Shown: piece by piece, positions 17,768 through 26,985 of the stretch
Numbering within the stretch: position 1 is the stretch's first letter
Layout of the letters: each line of letters opens with the position of its first letter
Source: an uncultured Metabacillus sp.
Lineage (GTDB): Bacteria > Bacillota > Bacilli > Bacillales > Bacillaceae
Direction of reading: 5' to 3'
Length of the DNA stretch: 64,000 bases
Assembly (NCBI RefSeq): GCF_947503125.1
Contig: NZ_CANNCR010000002.1
Coordinates: 1-64,000 of the forward strand
Made by a program: the position numbers and the translations under genes
The notes under the pieces: generated by a model
Seen by the model: the letters and a program-made list of their open reading frames with translations, nothing else
The model's database searches: none
Told to the model about the DNA's origin: nothing

Positions 17768-19330
17768 TTGAAAAAAGCAGCTTTGATCCTATTTTCCGTT
17801 TTTCTGCTAATTGTTGGAGGGTGTTCCAATAATACGTCAAGTGAAGTTGATTCAAATAATAACTCAGAAAGTGAAAAGGGCCTTACAGGATTTCAGGTAT
17901 CCAAGGAACCCGTTGATATGAAGATACACCTTCATCATTTTGATGGCCAAGTCATTTTTAATGATGATTGGCCGACGTTTAAGAAGGCGGCTGAGTTAAC
18001 AAATGTCAGCTTGCAAGGGGTGGCTCCAAAGACATCAACGGACAGTCAGGAAGCTTTTAATTTGATGATTGCTTCAGGTGAAATACCTGATCTTGTCCAA
18101 GGTACAAAGGCTGATTTAATGAAGTATGGGAAAGAAGGAGCGTTCCTACCGCTGAATGACTTAATTGAAGAACATGCTCCAAACATTAAGAAATATCTTA
18201 ATGAGATGGAAGGCTTAGAAGAATTTGCTACAGCCTCAGATGGAAAACTATATTTTGTTCCCTTTATAGCAGATGGAGAGGCACAAAAAGGCTGGTTTGT
18301 CAGACAAGATTGGCTGGATAAGCTTGGGCTTAAAGCACCGCAAACAACTGAAGAGCTATATGAAGTGTTAAAAGCGTTTAAAGAAAAGGATCCAAATGGA
18401 AACGGCAAACAAGATGAAATTCCATATTTTTCAAGAATATCGGAAAGTTTAGGTGAACTCACAATATTATGGGGGGCTCGCAATGATCTCTATTTAGATG
18501 GAGATAAAATTAAATACGGACCATATGAAGAAAAATATGGCACTGCTCTCTCAGAATTAGCTAAATGGTATGAAGAAAAGTTAATAGATCCAGAGATTTT
18601 TACAAGAGGTGCAAAAGCAAGAGATATTTTGTTAGGTAACAACCAAGGCGGAATAACGCATGATTGGTTTGGAAGTACAGCAGGATACAATAATTTATTA
18701 AAAGATCAAGTTGCTGGTTTTAAGTTTGAAACATTTGCTCCTCCTGAAAATTCCGATGGGGAAAAAATCGAACCTACCGTCCGTGATCCATATGGAGACA
18801 AAGCAGGAATAGCGATTGGCTACTCAACAAAGGATCCGGTAAAAGCAATCAAATATCTCGATTTCTTTTATTCTGAAGAAGGACGCCGATTGATGAACTA
18901 TGGAGTAGAAGGAGAAACTTACGATTTAGTTGATGGAAAACCTGTATTTAAGGAAGAGATTTTGAGTTCGCCAGATGTTCCGACAAAACTGCATGAGTAT
19001 GGAGTCCAAACACTATTTTCTTATCATCAGGATTTTGAGTATGAGAAACAATGGTTAAATCCAATTGCCTTAAAAGGGATAGAAGAATACTCTGCCAACA
19101 ATTATTTTGCAGAACCGCTGCCTCCTTTTTCTTTTACTGAAGAAGAAGAGAAGAAGGTTACGGAAATTGCAGCCGATTTAAAAACGTACCGGGATGAAAT
19201 GATGCAAAAATGGGTCTTAGGTGCAGAAAAGATAGATTATGAGAAATTTAAGAATCAACTTAAAAGCCTTGGTGTAGAGGAATATATTGACCTCCATCAA
19301 AAAGCGTATGATCGATCAATAAAGAAATGA
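17768..19330 (+). CDS. Extracellular solute-binding lipoprotein (YtcQ/LplA-like)
   Basis: Binding protein of the second importer, 520 residues, with signal peptide and lipobox (VGGC, Cys19). It carries the same Asp-rich loop as the first binding protein (DPNGNGKQDE) but is otherwise clearly different, so the two importers should take different sugars. TTG start after AAGGGGGAG. Unlike in the first operon, the binding-protein gene follows the permeases. Adjacent GH88 suggests that the ligand is an unsaturated uronyl oligosaccharide; this is inference. Confidence 0.9.
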   Translation: MKKAALILFSVFLLIVGGCSNNTSSEVDSNNNSESEKGLTGFQVSKEPVDMKIHLHHFDGQVIFNDDWPTFKKAAELTNVSLQGVAPKTSTDSQEAFNLMIASGEIPDLVQGTKADLMKYGKEGAFLPLNDLIEEHAPNIKKYLNEMEGLEEFATASDGKLYFVPFIADGEAQKGWFVRQDWLDKLGLKAPQTTEELYEVLKAFKEKDPNGNGKQDEIPYFSRISESLGELTILWGARNDLYLDGDKIKYGPYEEKYGTALSELAKWYEEKLIDPEIFTRGAKARDILLGNNQGGITHDWFGSTAGYNNLLKDQVAGFKFETFAPPENSDGEKIEPTVRDPYGDKAGIAIGYSTKDPVKAIKYLDFFYSEEGRRLMNYGVEGETYDLVDGKPVFKEEILSSPDVPTKLHEYGVQTLFSYHQDFEYEKQWLNPIALKGIEEYSANNYFAEPLPPFSFTEEEEKKVTEIAADLKTYRDEMMQKWVLGAEKIDYEKFKNQLKSLGVEEYIDLHQKAYDRSIKK

Positions 19331-19357
19331 TGGGAAATATATAGGAGGTAATATTCG

Positions 19358-20554
19358 ATGCAGAGGACCGATCAAGTTGTAGAAGAACGCCTTTTAAAAA
19401 AAGAAAGATTTTCAACTAGACCGCCTGTAAACCGTGCTTATTTTGAAAAGGCTCTTGAATATGTGCTTGTTAAAATCGACCAGAACCTAGAGATTTTTAC
19501 AGGAAAATTTCCTAGTTCCAGCAGCCATAATTTCGTTTATCGAGCGATAGACAATGTAGAATGGACGACAGGTTTCTGGACAGGGATGCTTTGGCTTGGT
19601 TACGAATATACCGGAGAAGAAAAATACAGGCAAGTAGCTGAAAAGCATGTCAAGAGTTTTAAAGATAGAGTCAAAAACAAAATTGCAGTCAACCATCATG
19701 ACATGGGGTTTTTGTATAGCCTCTCATCTGTTAGCGCATATAAATTAACAGGAGAAAATCAAGGAAAGGAAGCAGCACTTGAAGCTGCTGAACTGCTTCT
19801 TAGCCGCTACTTTGAAAAAGCAGAAATCATTCAAGCATGGGGGGATTTAGCAGATCCTGAACAAAGAGGAAGGATGATTATTGATTGTTTGATGAATCTA
19901 CCCCTACTTTATTGGGCAAGTGAAGTAACAGGTGATCAAACGTATCAACAAATAGCTTATAAGCATGCAAAACAGTCTGCTAAATATATTGTTCGTTCAG
20001 ATTCTTCAACATATCATACATTTTATATGGATCCAGAGACGGGAAAACCTTTATACGGCAACACTCATCAAGGATTTTCAGATGATTCCTGCTGGGCAAG
20101 AGGTCAGGCGTGGGGAATATACGGTTTTCCTTTAAGCTATCACTATACAGGTGATGAAAAATTTATCAATCTAAGTAAAAAACTTGCAAACTATTTTCTT
20201 AATCGTCTCCCAAGCGATCACGTCTGTTATTGGGATTTAATTTTTACACATGGTGAAGAAGAAAGAGATAGTTCTGCTGCTGCTATTGCTGCCTGCGGGC
20301 TGCTTGAAATGAGTAAAAGATTGCCCCTTACTGATGACATGAAAGGGTATTATGAAAATAGTGCGCTCCACATTGTCTACTCGCTGGCTGAACACTATAC
20401 GACAAAAGATGTGCCCCATGCAAATGGAGTTTTAAAACACGCAGTCTACCATAAACCTAGAAATACAGGTGTTGATGAATGCTGTATTTGGGGCGATTAC
20501 TACTACATGGAAGCACTTGTTCGATTACTGAAGGATTGGAAAATGTACTGGTAA
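19358..20554 (+). CDS. Unsaturated glucuronyl hydrolase (GH88)
   Basis: Cleaves the unsaturated uronic acid from the non-reducing end of oligosaccharides made by polysaccharide lyases. The 398-residue protein lacks a signal peptide, so it acts in the cytoplasm on imported products. It has the alpha6/alpha6-barrel signatures known from the Bacillus GL1 enzyme: WTTGFWTGMLWLGYEY, NHHDMGFLYSLSS (first catalytic Asp), MIIDCLMNLPLLYWAS (second catalytic Asp), WARGQAWGIYGF, RDSSAAAIAACGLLE and IWGDYYYMEAL. These fit GH88 better than GH105, the family usual in pectin clusters, so a glucuronate-containing polysaccharide is favoured. AGGAGGT precedes the ATG, 27 bases after the binding-protein gene. 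Confidence 0.88.
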   Translation: MQRTDQVVEERLLKKERFSTRPPVNRAYFEKALEYVLVKIDQNLEIFTGKFPSSSSHNFVYRAIDNVEWTTGFWTGMLWLGYEYTGEEKYRQVAEKHVKSFKDRVKNKIAVNHHDMGFLYSLSSVSAYKLTGENQGKEAALEAAELLLSRYFEKAEIIQAWGDLADPEQRGRMIIDCLMNLPLLYWASEVTGDQTYQQIAYKHAKQSAKYIVRSDSSTYHTFYMDPETGKPLYGNTHQGFSDDSCWARGQAWGIYGFPLSYHYTGDEKFINLSKKLANYFLNRLPSDHVCYWDLIFTHGEEERDSSAAAIAACGLLEMSKRLPLTDDMKGYYENSALHIVYSLAEHYTTKDVPHANGVLKHAVYHKPRNTGVDECCIWGDYYYMEALVRLLKDWKMYW

Positions 20555-20561
20555 TAACATA

Positions 20562-20607
20562 TTGGCTGTCTCACACAAACTTTGAATCTATTTGAGACAG
20601 CCATTTT
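20562..20607 (+). terminator. Terminator after the GH88 gene
   Basis: TGGCTGTCTCA pairs with TGAGACAGCCA and is followed by TTTTT. It ends the permease-to-GH88 operon. Confidence 0.85.
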
Positions 20608-20722
20608 TAAAGAGAATAAAAGGTTTAAGCATGTTTGAGATTGGAATTTTATCTAAAGGTTGGTTGAATACATGAAAGCCAATAATGTCAGTGACAATTT
20701 TATCATTTTAGGAGAGACGAAT

Positions 20723-21373
20723 ATGCAAGAAAAAAGCATGATCGGAGGCATTTACACAGTAATGGAGTGGATCTCACGTTTTGTGTATTTGCAATTTTTA
20801 TGGGCAATGTTTACTGTCTTTGGCTTGATTGGTTTTGGTTTTTTTCCAGCGACATTTACGATGTTTGCCATAACAAGAAAGTGGATTCACGGACAAACTG
20901 ACATTTCCCTATTTCCTGCTTTTAAGCAGCTTTATAAAAAAGATTTTCTAAAAGCAAATGCTATTGGGGGGATTGCAATTGCTTTTGGGTTTATTGCTTA
21001 TTTTTACTTGCGATTTTTTCAAATTCAGAGCGGGGCTGCTCCGGTGGTATTCTTTTTTCTCATGTTTGCCGTTTGCTTATTCTATTTGATGACTTTGCTT
21101 TTTATTGCACCAGTTTTTGTTCATTATCATCTAAAGGTCATGGAAATATTTAAGATTTCGTTTATGATGGCTATCTCATATCCCTTTCATGTTATTGCCA
21201 TGTTCTTTATTTTATTTTGTTTTGGTTTACTCATGCAGGCTATTCCGGGTCTTCTCCCATTCTTCAGCTTCAGTTACCTTGCCTTTGCACTTATGTGGAT
21301 TGCAAATTCAGCTATTGAAAACAAGGAAGGTCACATTTCAATAACAGTAAGGAACAATAAGACAGAGATATAA
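20723..21373 (+). CDS. DUF624 membrane protein (YesL/YteU-like)
   Basis: A 216-residue membrane protein with about five helices, homologous in layout to the protein at 7340 (shared patterns: SMIGGIYTVMEWISRF near the start and FGFFPATFTMFAITRKW). I chose ATG 20723 because GGAGAG lies 6 bases upstream; the frame opens earlier at 20660 without a site. It sits between the GH88 terminator and the FAD oxidoreductase. Its role is unknown. Confidence 0.82.
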   Translation: MQEKSMIGGIYTVMEWISRFVYLQFLWAMFTVFGLIGFGFFPATFTMFAITRKWIHGQTDISLFPAFKQLYKKDFLKANAIGGIAIAFGFIAYFYLRFFQIQSGAAPVVFFFLMFAVCLFYLMTLLFIAPVFVHYHLKVMEIFKISFMMAISYPFHVIAMFFILFCFGLLMQAIPGLLPFFSFSYLAFALMWIANSAIENKEGHISITVRNNKTEI

Positions 21374-21445
21374 ATAAAAGGATATGTTAAAGGTGTTTCT
21401 AGTATTGGTATCATGTAGCTAATATTTTTTGGAGGAGTGTTTTTT

Positions 21446-22819
21446 ATGAGGGAATTTGATGTGATCATTTTAGGCGGGGGGATTTCCGGCGCAGTTGCAG
21501 GAATAGCCTCTTCAAGGTTAGGGGCCAAAACATTAATTATTGAATCTTATGGATTTTTAGGTGGAATGCTGACAGCTGCAGGAGTAGGTCCTATGATGAC
21601 TTTTCACGCTGGAAAAAAACAAGCTATTCAAGGAATAACAGAAGAAATTATTCAGCGCTTGAAAAAAATCGGCAAATCCGTTGGCCATATAAAGGATTTA
21701 ACAAATTACACATACTCAGTTACTCCATTTGATTCTGAAGCAATGAAACATGAAATAGAAATGATGCTGGTTGAAAGTGGTGCAGAGATTTTATACCACA
21801 CAGTATTAGCTGAAGTAATAAAAGAAGGAAATAAAATAACAAAGATAAAAGTCTGCAATAAAGCTGGTCTTTCTGAAATTAGCGGAAAGATCTTTATAGA
21901 TGCTTCGGGTGACGGAGATTTAGCAGCATGGTCAGGCGTCAAGTTTACGAAAGGAAGAGAATCAGATGGTGCTGCCCAGCCTATGACATTAAAAATGAAA
22001 GTAAGAAACGTAGATATTAATCGGGTTAAACAATATATAAAAGAAAATCCGGATAATTTTACTAGAGTACCAGAAAATCTTGAAGATTTTAATAATGTTG
22101 AACGATTATCAGTTGTTGGTTATTTAAAAGAGTTCAAAGAAGCTAAAGAAAAAGGAGACATTACGATAAAAAGAGAAGATGTCTTGTTTTTTGAAACCAA
22201 TAACCCTGGAGAAGTTATTTTTAACACGACTAGATTATTAGGATTTGACAGTACAGACCCTTGGAGCTTAAGCAAAGCTGAAATTGAAGGCAGGAAACAA
22301 TGTCGAGAACTTGAGAATTTTATGAAAAAGTATATGGTTGGCTTTGAAAATGCTGTTGTTGTCTCAACAGGCCCTTCCATTGGTGTACGGAGCTCGAGGC
22401 AAATTGTGGGATTATATACATTAACAGCAGAAGATTTATTAGAACAACGTAAATTTGATGATGTCATTGCCCACTCGGGTTATCCAATCGATATTCATAG
22501 TCCCGACGGAGAAGGCACCTCCCATAAGAAACTAGAATGGGGCGGGATTTACGGAATACCATTTAGATGTCTTGTTACCAAAGAGATCGATAATTTAATT
22601 GTTGTAGGAAGATGTCTCTCTGCAACTTTTGAAGCACAGGCGGGCGTAAGAACAACTCCAACTGCCGGGGCAATTGGCCATGCTGGAGGAGTTGCAGCTG
22701 CTATTGCAGCAAAAGAAAACATCAGAGTTCAAGAAATGAACATTAGAAAATTACAGTCCACCTTACTAGAACAGGGAGCTTATTTGGAGATAACCCCAAC
22801 GGAAAAGATCACTCATTAG
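21446..22819 (+). CDS. FAD-dependent oxidoreductase (FAD_oxidored family)
   Basis: A cytoplasmic flavoprotein of about 457 residues. The N-terminal Rossmann motif VIILGGGISGAVAGIASSR followed by an acidic residue (LIIES) binds the ADP part of FAD; GGMLTAAGVG, DASGDGDLAAW and the C-terminal VGRCLSATFEAQAGVRTTPT complete the family pattern. No signal peptide. GGAGGA lies 9 bases before the ATG. Relatives often accompany Lpl-type importers and polysaccharide lyases, but no reaction is established for them; oxidation of a sugar hydroxyl is a reasonable guess. It is 72 bases after the DUF624 gene. Confidence 0.82.
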   Translation: MREFDVIILGGGISGAVAGIASSRLGAKTLIIESYGFLGGMLTAAGVGPMMTFHAGKKQAIQGITEEIIQRLKKIGKSVGHIKDLTNYTYSVTPFDSEAMKHEIEMMLVESGAEILYHTVLAEVIKEGNKITKIKVCNKAGLSEISGKIFIDASGDGDLAAWSGVKFTKGRESDGAAQPMTLKMKVRNVDINRVKQYIKENPDNFTRVPENLEDFNNVERLSVVGYLKEFKEAKEKGDITIKREDVLFFETNNPGEVIFNTTRLLGFDSTDPWSLSKAEIEGRKQCRELENFMKKYMVGFENAVVVSTGPSIGVRSSRQIVGLYTLTAEDLLEQRKFDDVIAHSGYPIDIHSPDGEGTSHKKLEWGGIYGIPFRCLVTKEIDNLIVVGRCLSATFEAQAGVRTTPTAGAIGHAGGVAAAIAAKENIRVQEMNIRKLQSTLLEQGAYLEITPTEKITH

Positions 22820-23113
22820 TTTTATATAGTAAAAAAGGAGAGAAAGAAAGCGAATTGAGAAAAGCAAAATTTGATGTTTAAACATATGCCTGGGAAGATC
22901 AAGTTGAGTGATTAAAGCGCTATCTAGGCAAAAAAGCGTTCTACGATCAAAAGGGGGTGATTAATTCAGTTTAATGATCATAGAAAGCAAATTACTTCCA
23001 AGACAGTTGAATGTAGGAATCTCTATTTAACGGACAATTTATAGTGAGAAGCTTATTATCAACTAAACTGAGTAAATGTCTTGTTACGAAAGGAAAAACA
23101 GTAATCAAATTTA

Positions 23114-23127
23114 TTAAAGCGCTTACA
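23114..23127. promoter_or_regulatory. cre-like site (CcpA operator candidate)
   Basis: The reverse strand reads TGTAAGCGCTTTAA, fitting TGWAANCGNTNWCA with one mismatch. It lies about 460 bases before the beta-helix gene, or could serve a transcript starting in this gap. Confidence 0.5.
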
Positions 23128-23246
23128 AAAAAACTTATGTAGCAATGTTAATTTAAACCAATAATACTATTTTTAAAATACAAAAAGTAAGCCTGGATTC
23201 TGCCTAATTCATTTTACCTTATATAGATTTTGGTGTTTGCTATATT

Positions 23247-23408
23247 TCATAAGGTAATAAAGTTAATGGTAGGAAATTTCCTTTCTTTTACACTTGCTAA
23301 AGACAATAAGTATTTGGCAGCATCAAAAGCGGATAAGAGTTTGTCTGCAAGCATCCTTAAAACACGAGGAAACGTTGTATTTTCCACTCTAAATAGTTGT
23401 TTAGACAA
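23247..23408 (-). CDS. Possible small protein of 53 residues, unrecognised
   Basis: On the minus strand a near-perfect ribosome site (AAGGAGGTG, 23420-23428) precedes either an ATG that stops after five codons or, in another frame, a TTG at 23408 opening 53 codons (MSKQLFRVENTTFPRVL...). The peptide has mixed, protein-like composition with a Leu/Ala-rich helix. The 11-12 base spacing to the TTG is long, so this may be a frameshifted remnant. I do not recognise it. Confidence 0.25.
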   Translation of the reverse strand: MSKQLFRVENTTFPRVLRMLADKLLSAFDAAKYLLSLASVKERKFPTINFITL

Positions 23409-23587
23409 ATGTTTGCATACACCTCCTTAAAAAGCGGTCCAATTATTTTCTAACAAGATTTTACAATCATTCAAGCTCGTTGCCTAAAGTCTTAATTTGT
23501 CTTGGCACTACCCGTTTGTCCTTTTCGGAGATAATTGGAAAATCTACAATAATTAAGTTTTAATTATTGGGGGAGTGACTACAGATA

Positions 23588-26500
23588 ATGAGAAACCGAG
23601 CTGAAAGACCAAAACCCTTTATCTTAATCCTATGTATGCTAGTCACATGTTTCTTTAGTTTAAGTACAGGGCAGATTCAAGCTGCCGAAAGCAAGGCTTC
23701 TACTTCAAGCGGCGACTCAGCAACTCCGTTGTCTATCGTGGGATACCGTGCAAGTGGCAGTGATGCTAATATACCAGGGTATGCGATCGATGACGACATC
23801 AACTCTCGTTGGTCAGCTTATGGTGATGGACAGTGGATAGAATTGGACTTAGGTTCACAGAAGGAGATCTCCTATCTAGGTGTTGCCTTTTACAGGGGCG
23901 ATAATCGCACGAAAACGATTGATATTGAGGTTTCCAACGATCAAACGACTTGGTCCAAGGTATACAGCGGTACTAGCAGCGGTACGACGATTCAATTAGA
24001 GGCATTCGGCTTCGAACCAGTAACAGCCCGTTATGTTCGTGTAGTAGGACGGGGTGAGAACCAATGGACCAGCATTACCGAAATTCATGTATATCCTCCA
24101 CATCCAGATGGGTATATATTAAACTATCTGGAAATACCGCCGACCGGACCGGACCCGGAAGCACCGACTCCAACCAAGCCAGGTCTCTACTATGCAGATG
24201 GGACGCCACATAATCCGCATAAGCCCCAAAAGGTAACAGGAAGAAAACTGAATGTCGTCGTGTTTGGAGCAAGTCCTTCCGATAACGGTGTAGATGATGC
24301 CCGAGCCATTCGCGCTGCTTTGGAAGAAGCACAGCCAGGTGATGAAGTCTATCTTCCTGATGGTCATTATCAATTATCTAGTACGTCTTACGATGGCGTT
24401 TCACATTTAACGATAAAATCGGGCGTCCAGCTACGCGGAGAAAGTCAGGAGGGAGTTCTTCTTGTTTCAGATCATGCGAATGATTTCGGAGAACATGCAA
24501 CAAATTATGGGATTATTATCCGGATTGCAGGGAAGAACAATATCAAAATAAGTAATATGACCCTTACCTCAAGCTGGAATCTGAATTATTCCACCAACAC
24601 TCGCACCGCCAACCCTGACAGAGGCGGACCTAAACAAGCCATATACATTACATCGTTTCGCGGAAAAGCATCTTCTAATATTACTCTTTGCGGTCTAACC
24701 ATTGAAAAATTCCAGCGTACCGGTATCATTATTTCAAATAGTCACGATGTGATCGTGGAAAAATCCTTATTCAGGAACGCGACGGATGTTGCAGATGGAG
24801 GAAGCGGTTATGGAGTTAGCATTGAAGGAAAGCCAAAAGAAAGCCGTCTGGGCAGAGAAGACGATTCCTATTTCAATGTTGTTCGCAATAATCGTTTTAT
24901 CGGTCCTTATTTGCGTCATGGAACATTAATGCAATTCTACACCCATAATAATCTTATTGAAAACAACAAATATGAAAACATTTCATTAGATTCTATAGAC
25001 TTTCACGGAGAAGACGAATATATGAACGAGGTTCGTTTCAACCATATCGTTGGCGGTGGAGAAGCAGGCATTGGAGTAGGAAATCCCGGTGAAACTCATG
25101 ATGCATCAGGCCCGGGAAACTATATTCATGATAACATGATTGAGAATGTGGATAAATACGGTATCCAAGTATATCTTGGCTCTCCCAAAACCATAATTGA
25201 AAACAATGTGCTTATTCGTTTTACTAAAGCCGGCAGTCAGGGAATTCGATTAAAGAATGCGCCTGAAACCATTGTAAGAAACAACAAAATATTTGACAAT
25301 AAAGCCAATGAGTTTTGGGGTATCATTGCCATGAAAGATGATGGTGATCCAAGGAACGGTAATGGGGAAGGCATTCCCAAGAACATCGTCATTCAAAACA
25401 ATCATGTAACGAATAACACAAATGGGATCGGTATTTTGCATGGAACCAATATTTTGTTGACAGGAAATGTGATAAGCGGAAATACGGAAACTGATTATAT
25501 CAACAATGCTGTGATCCCTGCACAGCTGCCTTCTAGTGAAGCCGCAAGTGTACAAAAAAATGCATCATCACTTCTCGATCCATCAAAATTGTTTATTAAA
25601 GGCGGCGATGATGACAACACGATTCGAACGTATTTAAAATATGATTTAAGTCAACTGAACGGAGAGATTGCTACAGCGTGGCTTTATGTGCATGGAAGAG
25701 CTTTGGAAAGTAAAAGTACGGAATCAACAGTTGTTAATTCCTTGTACGGTGTCGAGGATGATACATGGAGTGTAAGCGAATTAATGTGGAATTCTAGTGG
25801 TGCCCCGCCTGTTCTTGGAGATCATCTCTCTACCATTCCTTTTAGAAATGACAGTGTTGATTCATGGTATGTCTTCGATGCTACCAAGTATGTGAAGGAC
25901 CAATTGAAGGGCGATAAAACAGTTTCACTTGCTATTACCCAAGATCCTATGCAGACCGGATATCTTACTCAACTTTACAATGGCTCAGAAAGCGATAAGC
26001 GTCCTTATCTAAGAGTGGAAACTTATCCCCCGGTCGAATTGGCCAGTGTAACAGTTACTGCTGATAAAAATCAGCTTATATCTAATACTTCAACTTTATT
26101 ACATGTAACAGGTAAAATGAATACCGGAGCTGATGCTTCTTTAGAGAATGCCAAAATTGTCTACGAAAGTCTTACACCAGAGCTTGCTTCTGTTGACTCA
26201 AGCGGGAAGGTCGCAGCGCTAAAGGAAGGTAAGGCTGAAATTAAGGTAACAGTCACATTGGACGGTGTAACAAAGAGCAGTTCAATCACCTTAAGCGTGA
26301 CAAATAACCTGGCGGTAATTGCTACTTTGTCTGTTGATTCAACGCTTGGCACTAACGCAAAGGAAGGAGTAGTAGATGGAAACTTATCTACACGATGGTT
26401 ATCTGGAGGAACACAGACTCCTTCTTTTCTAAAGCTGGATTGGACATCCGCGCAAACGATTAATCAAGTGAAGCTTTGGAGTGGGCATGTACCTGTCACC

Positions 26501-26758
26501 GGCTCGGCCGGCTGGCAGGTCAAGGATTTTAATCTTGAATATTTAGATGGTTCGGAATGGAAGACCTTGGCGGAAGTAAGAAATAACGACAAAGATGCCT
26601 TTTTGGATCAATTCACACTGCTGAACTTTGATCCTATCATTACAACCTCCATAAGGTTCATCTTTATCAGTCCTTCATGGAAAGACTCGATTAGTCGTAT
26701 TAATGAACTAGACGTCAGTCTTAGCGAACGAACAGCTCCCTCTGAAGTACAGATGTGA
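23588..26758 (+). CDS. Secreted multidomain beta-helix polysaccharide lyase-like protein
   Basis: A 1056-residue secreted protein. After the signal peptide (to about residue 33) come an F5/8-type C (discoidin, CBM32-like) domain (about 45-175), a Pro-rich linker, a right-handed beta-helix starting VVVFGASPSDNGVDDARAI (about 220-655) of the pectate-lyase-3 type, a DNRLRE/CBM96-like domain (about 660-815), a bacterial Ig-like Big_2 domain (about 820-910) and a second F5/8 C-like domain to the end. No cell-wall anchor is visible. It probably binds and cuts a complex polysaccharide outside the cell, but I cannot assign catalytic residues. The coding sequence is visibly more GC-rich than its neighbours, which suggests transfer, perhaps from Paenibacillus-like bacteria. 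Confidence 0.85.
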   Translation: MRNRAERPKPFILILCMLVTCFFSLSTGQIQAAESKASTSSGDSATPLSIVGYRASGSDANIPGYAIDDDINSRWSAYGDGQWIELDLGSQKEISYLGVAFYRGDNRTKTIDIEVSNDQTTWSKVYSGTSSGTTIQLEAFGFEPVTARYVRVVGRGENQWTSITEIHVYPPHPDGYILNYLEIPPTGPDPEAPTPTKPGLYYADGTPHNPHKPQKVTGRKLNVVVFGASPSDNGVDDARAIRAALEEAQPGDEVYLPDGHYQLSSTSYDGVSHLTIKSGVQLRGESQEGVLLVSDHANDFGEHATNYGIIIRIAGKNNIKISNMTLTSSWNLNYSTNTRTANPDRGGPKQAIYITSFRGKASSNITLCGLTIEKFQRTGIIISNSHDVIVEKSLFRNATDVADGGSGYGVSIEGKPKESRLGREDDSYFNVVRNNRFIGPYLRHGTLMQFYTHNNLIENNKYENISLDSIDFHGEDEYMNEVRFNHIVGGGEAGIGVGNPGETHDASGPGNYIHDNMIENVDKYGIQVYLGSPKTIIENNVLIRFTKAGSQGIRLKNAPETIVRNNKIFDNKANEFWGIIAMKDDGDPRNGNGEGIPKNIVIQNNHVTNNTNGIGILHGTNILLTGNVISGNTETDYINNAVIPAQLPSSEAASVQKNASSLLDPSKLFIKGGDDDNTIRTYLKYDLSQLNGEIATAWLYVHGRALESKSTESTVVNSLYGVEDDTWSVSELMWNSSGAPPVLGDHLSTIPFRNDSVDSWYVFDATKYVKDQLKGDKTVSLAITQDPMQTGYLTQLYNGSESDKRPYLRVETYPPVELASVTVTADKNQLISNTSTLLHVTGKMNTGADASLENAKIVYESLTPELASVDSSGKVAALKEGKAEIKVTVTLDGVTKSSSITLSVTNNLAVIATLSVDSTLGTNAKEGVVDGNLSTRWLSGGTQTPSFLKLDWTSAQTINQVKLWSGHVPVTGSAGWQVKDFNLEYLDGSEWKTLAEVRNNDKDAFLDQFTLLNFDPIITTSIRFIFISPSWKDSISRINELDVSLSERTAPSEVQM

Positions 26759-26805
26759 ATGTAATAAAGCAAAATTAAGCAGATAATTATTTATAAATAT
26801 GTTTT

Positions 26806-26842
26806 AGCTTTCAGGAGATTTTTATTTCTTGAAGGCTTTTTT
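26806..26842 (+). terminator. Terminator after the beta-helix gene
   Basis: AGCTTTCAGGAGA pairs along its full length (with G-T pairs) with TTTCTTGAAGGCT, followed by TTTTT. Confidence 0.75.
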
Positions 26843-26985
26843 CATGTTTTGAGCTTTTATTACCTTTGACTATAGCTCAAATTAGTTAGATATTTGTTCA
26901 AAAATAGGTGTTTTACCTAAGGAATCGAATAAGTTCTCTTCATAATGTGGAAATAAAGTAGTAAAAAAACCTAATTGGAGGTAAA

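Larger units (their letters stand above)
22820..23587. other. Long intergenic region with a cre-like site
   Basis: This 768-base stretch separates the oxidoreductase from the beta-helix protein. It holds a cre-like box at 23114-23127 and a weak 53-codon minus-strand frame at 23247-23408. The segment 22852-22970 has a TTG with an upstream GGAGAG but runs into stop codons at once (at 22876 and later), so it may be a decayed gene; I cannot identify it. Confidence 0.5.

Noticed and set aside
18046-18483. 145-codon minus-strand frame inside the second binding-protein gene
   Set aside because: It lies fully inside a well-supported gene and encodes low-complexity Ser/Pro-rich sequence, typical of an antisense shadow.
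19358-20554. GH105 unsaturated rhamnogalacturonyl hydrolase (YteR/YesR)
   Set aside because: Location suggested it, but the motifs around both catalytic aspartates and the C-terminal IWGDYYYMEAL fit GH88 better.
23230-23430. 66-codon plus-strand frame in the gap before the beta-helix gene
   Set aside because: It has no ribosome site and overlaps the minus-strand frame that has a good one; composition is not convincing.
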